A DNA stretch of 7,398 nt from an uncultured Lachnospiraceae bacterium (GTDB lineage: Bacteria > Bacillota > Clostridia > Lachnospirales > Lachnospiraceae): NCBI GenBank assembly GCA_947653315.1, contig CANTGP010000141.1:1-7398 (forward strand), in the 5' to 3' direction. Positions within the stretch are counted from its first letter, which is position 1; each line of letters opens with the position of its first letter. The notes under the pieces are model-generated. The model ran no database searches. It was given only the letters and a program-made list of their open reading frames with translations, and was not told the DNA's origin. The translations under genes were made by a program, and so were the position numbers. This document shows positions 1-4,693 of this stretch, in pieces.

Positions 1-8
1 TGCACTTT

Positions 9-158
9 TTCCGGCTGGGAGTTTCTAAGCAGAATGGCATAGGTTATCACTGGCTGCGGTCGCCCTCTATCGGCATCCATGCCGAATCGGGCTAAACCGT
101 GCATCCATGCACGGTTTCCCTTAGATGTCCGCATTCTGCTAAGAAACTTCCGCCGGAA
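9..158. repeat. Long imperfect inverted repeat
   Basis: The arm at 9-36 (TTCCGGC... ending AGCAGAATG) pairs with the arm at 132-158 (CATTCTGCT... ending CGCCGGAA), with only a few mismatches over about 27 bp. The enclosed 95 bp carry two further hairpins. No coding capacity is evident. It could be a small palindromic element or an encoded structured RNA. Confidence 0.7.
70..117. repeat. Twin hairpins with identical TCCA loops
   Basis: TCGGCA (70-75) pairs with TGCCGA (80-85), and AAACCGTGCA (94-103) pairs with TGCACGGTTT (108-117). Both close on the loop TCCA and share the core GCATCCATGC. Both stems are perfect. The second could act in termination, but no T-run follows it. Confidence 0.7.
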
Positions 159-221
159 ACGAAGCACGGAAAATCCGGGACATGCCATCCCGCTGCCGCC
201 GCCCCGCCAAATAATCACTTC

Positions 222-287
222 CGTGCTGGGTAAAGTTAAAAGGAATGGTGCGATGCGACATTACGCTTTTTGATATCCAGCAGAAGG
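222..287 (+). repeat. T1: first copy of a short interspersed unit
   Basis: The unit starts CGTGCTGGGTAAAG and ends TTTTTGATATCCAGCAG. It matches T2 about 99-101 bp downstream and an inverted copy at 7198-7247. Its ends (CTGG and CCAG) form a short inverted repeat. It is followed by a degenerate start of the R element (CAGAAGG...CGGAA) that breaks off near 303. Confidence 0.65.
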
Positions 288-320
288 AAAGTACGGAATC
301 TCCTTTTTATCCAACACGGG

Positions 321-389
321 CGTGCTGGGTAAAGTAGAAAAGAATAGTATAATATAACATTACATATTTCTTGATACCCAGCAGAAGCC
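321..389 (+). repeat. T2: second copy of the T unit, joined to R1
   Basis: It starts with the same 14 bases as T1 and ends TTGATACCCAGCAGAAGCC, running straight into R1. Its termini GCTGGGTA and TACCCAGC are perfect 8-bp inverted repeats. The middle is more AT-rich than T1 and contains a chance-looking TATAAT. Confidence 0.65.
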
Positions 390-512
390 GGGAGCGGAAC
401 CCCCTGCCCGTTTTGTTCCTGCCTCCCCGGGCTGTCCCTTTCGGTAGCCGTTCAAAACCTGTTTAAAAAAACGGTGGTATTTCTTATTGTTTCCGAAGGG
501 CGGTTTATGACC
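381..512 (+). repeat. R1: dispersed repeat element, forward copy
   Basis: A 132-bp element beginning GCAGAAGCC and ending GGTTTATGACC. It is inversely repeated at 588-718 (R2) and directly repeated, more diverged, at the window's right end (R3). By eye its first 81 bp differ from R2 at only four positions; the inner part is more diverged with one indel. No gene is supported in it. Confidence 0.85.
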
Positions 513-587
513 GTTTTAGGCGGCGTTGTTTGACGAATCCGGGATTTCACGGTACGGGAAAGCCCGGGTGAGGAGTTTCGCCGCCGT

Positions 588-718
588 GGTCATAAACCGC
601 CCTTTGGGAACAATTAGAAATAGCCCATTTTTGCCATCAGGTTTTGAACGGCTACCGGAAGGGAAAGCCCGGGGAGGCAGGGACAAAACGGGCAGGGGGT
701 TCCGCTCCTGGCTTCTGC
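588..718 (-). repeat. R2: dispersed repeat element, inverted copy
   Basis: The reverse complement of this 131-bp stretch aligns end to end with R1. The arm match continues a little inward (GGCGGCG near 519-525 against CGCCGCC near 580-586), leaving a loop of roughly 55 bp. It lies 21 bp past the stop codon of the lipoprotein gene, so that transcript would run into a long hairpin; a role in termination is possible. Confidence 0.85.
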
Positions 719-739
719 GTCCCCCCATTCGTCTCCCCG

Positions 740-1828
740 CTAGTTATTCCGTGTTTCCTCACATTCCAAAATAATTTTAGACAGTTTCTTCGCATACTCA
801 TCCCTCCCTTTCGCGGAAAGATGGATGCCGTCCTCCAAATACTCATCCGCCGTATAAGCGTTTAACCCGATGCCTTCATAAGCGTTCATAAACAACGTAT
901 TCATGTCTGCCGCCACGTTCCCGCATACGCGGTAATACTCCACTAAATTCGCCACACCGTTGCTCGACATGTTTCCGTCGCCAAGATAGGAACCGTCCTT
1001 CCCCCAAAAATGCGCATAAGTCGGGGAGCAGAGTACGATTTTTGCATCGGGGAACGTTTCCTGGAGTTTTTTTACGGAAACGCGCAGCGCACCCACATAA
1101 GTATAGGCGTCATAATAGGTTTCCTCGTCATTTAGCGGTATGCTGCTTAAGAAGTCGTTCATGCCGTATTCCAGCACAAAATAATCCGTATTGGAAAAAT
1201 CACAACTGTCAAAAATTGCTTTTGCCGGGTATCCTTCCATGATTGCGGGATCTACCAGGCCGCATATGGCATATACCACACCCTGTAAACACCTTGACGT
1301 CCATTCCCCGTAAACGGCACTCTCGTAAGTGGATAATGCCGCCGTGGTGCCTCCCATGGCAAGGTTATACACATCCGCATCACAGTACATACCCGTCAGG
1401 TACGCAATTCCCGTTTCGTTCCGGTAGCCGTCCAGAATGCTGTCGCCGAGAAATACGATTTGGAGCTTGTTCACGGCGTCGTCCCGCGAAGGGATTTCTT
1501 CCGTCACCTGCTGTCCCGCGATTTCCGGCTCCTGTAAATCCTCCGGCGATAAAACTACCTGGCCGTCGCTTCCCGCATTTCCGGCTCCGTTATCATTCTT
1601 GTTCCCGTTTTCATTTCCGTTATCCCCTCCGGTCTCGTTTCCGGTAACGGCGGGTTTTTGGTTTTCCTCGTTTTCTTTGTCCATTTCAGGGGTAGACTGG
1701 GTAGTTTGTATGATAATCCCGTTACCCGCCGTATCCTCCCCTTCCGGATTTTCCTCCGTCCCCTTCCCGCAGGCAGCCGCCAGTACGATAACCAATGCGG
1801 CAATCAGACATGCATAAAACTTTTTCAT
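740..1828 (-). CDS. SGNH/GDSL-family hydrolase, secreted lipoprotein
   Basis: Predicted extracellular lipid-anchored esterase or acyl-transfer enzyme of 362 residues. Residues 1-20 form a lipoprotein signal peptide (MKK, a hydrophobic stretch, then LAAAC with the lipidated Cys at 20). Residues 21-118 are a low-complexity N/G/E/D-rich linker, probably a wall-spanning spacer. The SGNH domain follows: block I GDSI with catalytic Ser130, block II MGG near 158-160, block III GMND with Asn224, and block V DGIH with Asp333 and His336, so the catalytic set is complete. The start at 1828 is chosen because it begins the signal peptide directly and has GGGAG about 10 nt upstream. An in-frame ATG at 1849 also has a good GGAAGG site and would add seven residues. 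An upstream ATG at 1936 overlaps the likely -10 box and is improbable. It is divergent from the MBOAT gene. The substrate is unknown; removing acyl groups added by the neighbouring pair is inference. Confidence 0.9.
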   Translation of the reverse strand: MKKFYACLIAALVIVLAAACGKGTEENPEGEDTAGNGIIIQTTQSTPEMDKENEENQKPAVTGNETGGDNGNENGNKNDNGAGNAGSDGQVVLSPEDLQEPEIAGQQVTEEIPSRDDAVNKLQIVFLGDSILDGYRNETGIAYLTGMYCDADVYNLAMGGTTAALSTYESAVYGEWTSRCLQGVVYAICGLVDPAIMEGYPAKAIFDSCDFSNTDYFVLEYGMNDFLSSIPLNDEETYYDAYTYVGALRVSVKKLQETFPDAKIVLCSPTYAHFWGKDGSYLGDGNMSSNGVANLVEYYRVCGNVAADMNTLFMNAYEGIGLNAYTADEYLEDGIHLSAKGRDEYAKKLSKIILECEETRNN

Positions 1829-1928
1829 TCCTTTATTTCTCCCTTCCATTTTCCTTCCGCCTTCCTTCCATTTTTCTGTTCCGGCATTTTGAAATATATT
1901 CCATGTATATTTTAGTTTTTCCTGTTCA
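1829..1928 (-). promoter_or_regulatory. Purine-rich leader of the lipoprotein gene with a short upstream reading frame
   Basis: The predicted leader is almost all purine from about 1875 down to the start codon and holds three Shine-Dalgarno-like clusters (GGAAGG, GGAAGG, GGGAG). A 20-codon frame begins at ATG 1887 (MPEQKNGRKAE...) and ends at TGA 1827-1825, overlapping the gene's start codon as ATGA. This short frame has no ribosome binding site of its own, so its translation is doubtful. Confidence 0.3.
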
Positions 1929-1934
1929 TATTGC

Positions 1935-1963
1935 ATTATAACACATTTTCTTTATCCAAACTT
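1935..1963 (-). promoter_or_regulatory. Promoter of the SGNH lipoprotein gene
   Basis: On the minus strand a perfect TATAAT (1935-1940) is preceded by TGT, making an extended -10 box. No good -35 hexamer is seen at 17 nt (AAGTTT at 1958-1963), which is tolerable with an extended -10. Transcription would start near 1928, leaving a leader of about 100 nt before the ATG at 1828 and ruling against translation from the ATG at 1936. Confidence 0.55.
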
Positions 1964-1964
1964 T

Positions 1965-1974
1965 CCCAATTGGG
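1965..1974. promoter_or_regulatory. Operator-like dyad CCCAATTGGG beside the lipoprotein promoter
   Basis: A perfect 10-bp palindrome lies directly upstream of the -35 position of the minus-strand promoter. It matches the dyad at 2071-2080 in 8 of 10 positions (shared form CCnAATTnGG). A binding protein is inferred, not known. Confidence 0.35.
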
Positions 1975-2067
1975 TAATTTAAGGAAATGTTTCGCACACC
2001 TTAAAGAAAAATTAATATTTATCTGCTTTAATATTTTTGTTTTATTGTTGTTTTAATGAAATAAAAT

Positions 2068-2096
2068 TTGCCAAATTTGGAAAAAAGTGTTATTCT
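2068..2096 (+). promoter_or_regulatory. Promoter of the MBOAT/SGNH operon
   Basis: A -35 box TTGCCA (2068-2073) is followed after exactly 17 nt by TATTCT (2091-2096). The expected transcript start is near 2103, giving a leader of about 48 nt to the ATG at 2151. The upstream DNA is very AT-rich, which may act as an UP element. A 10-bp dyad overlaps the -35 box, so a repressor there would block the polymerase. Confidence 0.6.
2071..2080. promoter_or_regulatory. Operator-like dyad CCAAATTTGG overlapping the MBOAT promoter
   Basis: A perfect 10-bp palindrome starts inside the -35 box (TTGCCA) of the plus-strand promoter and runs into the spacer. Its centre lies 106 bp from the centre of the related dyad at 1965-1974, close to ten DNA turns, so both would face the same side of the helix. 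Confidence 0.35.
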
Positions 2097-2150
2097 GTTT
2101 ACTTGATTGTTTATGATTACAGGAATGATTGAAAGATACCGAGGTAACAT

Positions 2151-3572
2151 ATGCTTTTTAATTCCATGGCGTTTGCCATATTTTTGCCAACCGTTTTTTT
2201 CTTATATTGGATATGTCCGGCAAAATACCGTTTCCTGCACCTGATTGCAGTCAGCTATTTTTTTTACGCATACATGGACGCCGCCTATGCGCTCCTTCTC
2301 TTTTTGTGTACCGCGGTTTCCTATGCGGCCGCACGCTTTTTGGATGTTTCCCCCAATACCCGTATGCGAAAATTCATTTTTTGGCTGGGTGTCGTGTTCC
2401 TGCTGTCTCCTTTGGTCCTTTTTAAATACAGTTTTGGCATTTTCCGCGCTTTTGATTGGTTTCCCATACAGTTTATGCTTCCTGTGGGCATTTCATTCTA
2501 TACCTTTCAGACATTGGGGTACCTGATTGACATTTACCGGGGTAAATATCCTGCCGAACGGCATTTCGGCTATTACTGCCTGTTTGCCTCCTTTTTCCCA
2601 CAGCTTTTGTCCGGTCCCATCGGACGCGGGGACAAACTGCTGCCGCAGCTAAAGGAGACGCGCTCCTTTGACCCGGCACAGGCTTCCTACGGGCTGAAAC
2701 TGATGGCGATTGGATATTTTAAGAAATTGGTGGTAACCGCCCTTTTGGCACCCACCGTAGATGCCGTTTACGGGGAACCGGGCAATTATATCGGTTTGGT
2801 TTTCGGCATCGCCACGCTTATGTTTGCCATCCAGATTTACTGTGATTTTTCCGGCTACACGGATATCTCCATCGGCTGTGCGAAACTTTTCGGCATCGAG
2901 CTCGCGGATAATTTCAAAAGCCCTTACTTCTCCTGCAGCATCCGGGAATTTTGGGGACGCTGGCATATTTCCCTGTCCGCATGGCTGCGGGATTATGTTT
3001 ACATTCCTTTGGGCGGCAGCCGTACCGGAGCCTTCCGTCATGCCGTTAACCTGATGCTTACGTTCCTCGTCAGCGGCATATGGCACGGCGCGGGCGCCAC
3101 CTACCTCGTTTGGGGCACGCTCCACGGACTGTACCAAATATTCGGGAGTCTGATGCAGCGGCATAAACGCACGGGGGAAAAAACGGAACGGGGAAGGACG
3201 CTTCCCCTTTTCATCCGTGCGTTTCCCACCTTCCTTGCCGTATGCTTCGCATGGGTATTCTTCCGCGCAAATTCCCTGGCGGATGCATGGCGGATTCTTT
3301 CCCTGACCTTTTACGGCATTACGGATTTCGTAAAATACTTAAAAACGGCAGTCATTTGCCTGGACATGACTTACGGACATATGGTATATACCGCCCTTCC
3401 CGTGCTCTGCCTCGCCCTTTACGACTACGCTTCCTTAAAAACAGACGTGATTGCCCATATTTCTTCCCAAAAGCCATGGGTCCGCTATCCGGTTTACGTC
3501 CTGTTTCTTTTGGCAATTTTATTATTTTCCGAGAAAGGAGTATCGACAGAATTTTACTATTTCCAATTCTGA
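2151..3572 (+). CDS. MBOAT family membrane O-acyltransferase (AlgI/DltB-like)
   Basis: A 473-residue multi-pass membrane protein, the usual length for AlgI/PatA-type enzymes, which pass an acyl group across the membrane for O-acylation of an extracellular polymer. Family motifs occur in order: the N-terminal MLFNS start, PVGISFYTFQ at 111-120, FFPQLLSGPIGRG at 148-160, YCDFSGYTD at 230-238, then REFWGRWHISLSAWLRDY at 265-282 with His272, and SGIWHGA at 308-314 with His312, the expected catalytic His. The C-terminus ends in the family-typical FRANS (371-375) and a final EFYYFQF. The start is firm: GAGGT lies 6 nt upstream of the ATG, and a promoter sits about 55-80 nt upstream. The stop is 11 bp before the next gene, a membrane-anchored SGNH protein, which is the standard partner arrangement. 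The acyl donor and acceptor cannot be read from the sequence. No truncation or missing key residue is seen. Confidence 0.96.
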   Translation: MLFNSMAFAIFLPTVFFLYWICPAKYRFLHLIAVSYFFYAYMDAAYALLLFLCTAVSYAAARFLDVSPNTRMRKFIFWLGVVFLLSPLVLFKYSFGIFRAFDWFPIQFMLPVGISFYTFQTLGYLIDIYRGKYPAERHFGYYCLFASFFPQLLSGPIGRGDKLLPQLKETRSFDPAQASYGLKLMAIGYFKKLVVTALLAPTVDAVYGEPGNYIGLVFGIATLMFAIQIYCDFSGYTDISIGCAKLFGIELADNFKSPYFSCSIREFWGRWHISLSAWLRDYVYIPLGGSRTGAFRHAVNLMLTFLVSGIWHGAGATYLVWGTLHGLYQIFGSLMQRHKRTGEKTERGRTLPLFIRAFPTFLAVCFAWVFFRANSLADAWRILSLTFYGITDFVKYLKTAVICLDMTYGHMVYTALPVLCLALYDYASLKTDVIAHISSQKPWVRYPVYVLFLLAILLFSEKGVSTEFYYFQF

Positions 3573-3583
3573 CGAAAACAGCC

Positions 3584-4663
3584 ATGAAACCACTTTTCCG
3601 ATTTACCGTAAAATGCCTTGCCGTATGCGGCGCCGCCCTCGGCATCCTACTCCTGTTAAACTCCCGCTATCAAAAAGTATGGGAAAATCCGTACAGCGAT
3701 GCCGATAAATTCCAGTTCATGGACTCCGCTTACAACGACATCCAAATCTGCAACATCGGCAGTTCCCATGGGGAATATGCCTTTTACTACGAAAATTTGT
3801 CCGAAAACTCCGGCTATGAATGTTTCAACTTCGCCATGGCAAGCCAAACCTTCGACTACGATTATGCCATTCTCTCCATGTACCGCAGTCATTTTGCCGA
3901 AGATTGCATCATGTTCATCCCCGTTTCCTATTTTTCCTTCAACAATGAAGTGGTGAACGAAGCGGAGGAGCAGTTCCTAAGCGCAAAATATTATACGTTC
4001 CTCTCACCGGAATACATTCCCCACTATGACCCTTACGTGGACATCGTAACCCACCGGCTCCCCATTCTGTCCGCCGGTGAGGACATCGTAAAATTAATCC
4101 CTGCCCTGTCCTTACGCACCCTCGCTGCCGGTATCACGGAAAGAATGGAAGGAACGGCATACCGCTCTGCCAAAAACACGGGAACGGAAAGCCATGCCCC
4201 AAGAACCGCGCAGACCAAAAAAAATGCCGCTAAGGCAGCCCAGTTCCGTGAAAAAGCACAGAACCGTTACCAGCGGCATATGGCAGGCAAAGAAGAATAC
4301 TTCCTGACGGAACGCATCGACAACTTATATGATATCATCGCTTTTTGCAAAGACAACGGTATTACCCCCGTACTCATTACCACACCCTATACAACCTATT
4401 ATTATGAGCTGGTTTCCATCGAATTCCGGGAACAGTTCCGCAGCGTCATCCAGGCGGTTGCCGACGACTGCAAAATTTCCTATTATGACTATTCCGAGGA
4501 CGGGCGGTTTGGGAAGCATTTGGAATTTTTCTCGGATGCCGACCATCTGAATACGGAGGGAGCGATGCGTTTCATGGATATCATCGCAAAGGAAATCCCG
4601 GAATATAAGGAGTTCCTTTCCCGCGTGGAGCCAAACCGCAACAGGAGGGTGGGCGGAAACTGA
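3584..4663 (+). CDS. Membrane-anchored SGNH/AlgX-like protein, MBOAT partner
   Basis: A 359-residue protein with one N-terminal membrane anchor (about residues 5-26) and an extracellular domain. Residues 54-63 carry a block-I-like motif, NIGSSHG, with Ser61 in the position of the GDSL serine. The C-terminal motif SDADHLNTEGA at 317-327 supplies Asp318 and His321, the DxxH of block V. This layout resembles AlgJ/AlgX and DltD-type proteins, which place acyl groups delivered by an MBOAT onto an outer glycan. A basic, Ala-rich stretch at about 190-235 separates the two halves and may be a linker or helix. The ATG at 3584 is preferred because the anchor follows at once, and the frame upstream only overlaps the MBOAT gene. 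No good ribosome binding site lies just before it; AAAGGAG near 3533-3539 is about 44 nt away, so coupling to upstream translation is likely. It converges on the DUF6311 gene with a 30-bp gap. Transferase versus esterase activity is unresolved. Confidence 0.88.
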   Translation: MKPLFRFTVKCLAVCGAALGILLLLNSRYQKVWENPYSDADKFQFMDSAYNDIQICNIGSSHGEYAFYYENLSENSGYECFNFAMASQTFDYDYAILSMYRSHFAEDCIMFIPVSYFSFNNEVVNEAEEQFLSAKYYTFLSPEYIPHYDPYVDIVTHRLPILSAGEDIVKLIPALSLRTLAAGITERMEGTAYRSAKNTGTESHAPRTAQTKKNAAKAAQFREKAQNRYQRHMAGKEEYFLTERIDNLYDIIAFCKDNGITPVLITTPYTTYYYELVSIEFREQFRSVIQAVADDCKISYYDYSEDGRFGKHLEFFSDADHLNTEGAMRFMDIIAKEIPEYKEFLSRVEPNRNRRVGGN

Positions 4664-4681
4664 AAATTGATTTCCGTGCCC
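4651..4681. terminator. Weak shared hairpin between convergent genes
   Basis: CGGAAA (4654-4659) pairs with TTTCCG (4671-4676), extended by GGG/CCC across a two-base bulge. It spans the stop codon of the SGNH/AlgX-like gene and lies just past the end of the DUF6311-type gene. No U-tract follows on either strand, so it is at best a poor intrinsic terminator. Confidence 0.25.
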
Positions 4682-4693
4682 CGTAACCGGCTC

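Noticed and set aside
325..353. Possible plus-strand promoter in T2 with TATAAT at 348-353
   Set aside because: The -35 position reads CTGGGT, T1 and T3 do not keep the -10, and no gene lies downstream on that strand before 2151.
516..865. Short frames of 64-82 codons in and around the R1/R2 palindrome
   Set aside because: They lie in inverted repeat DNA on both strands, lack ribosome binding sites and have no recognisable protein features.
2649..3164. A 171-codon minus-strand frame inside the MBOAT gene
   Set aside because: It is antisense to the conserved MBOAT motifs, with no domain or promoter of its own.
3242..3583. N-terminal extension of the SGNH/AlgX-like protein
   Set aside because: These 114 codons overlap the conserved C-terminal part of the MBOAT gene in another frame, and the membrane anchor starts right after 3584.
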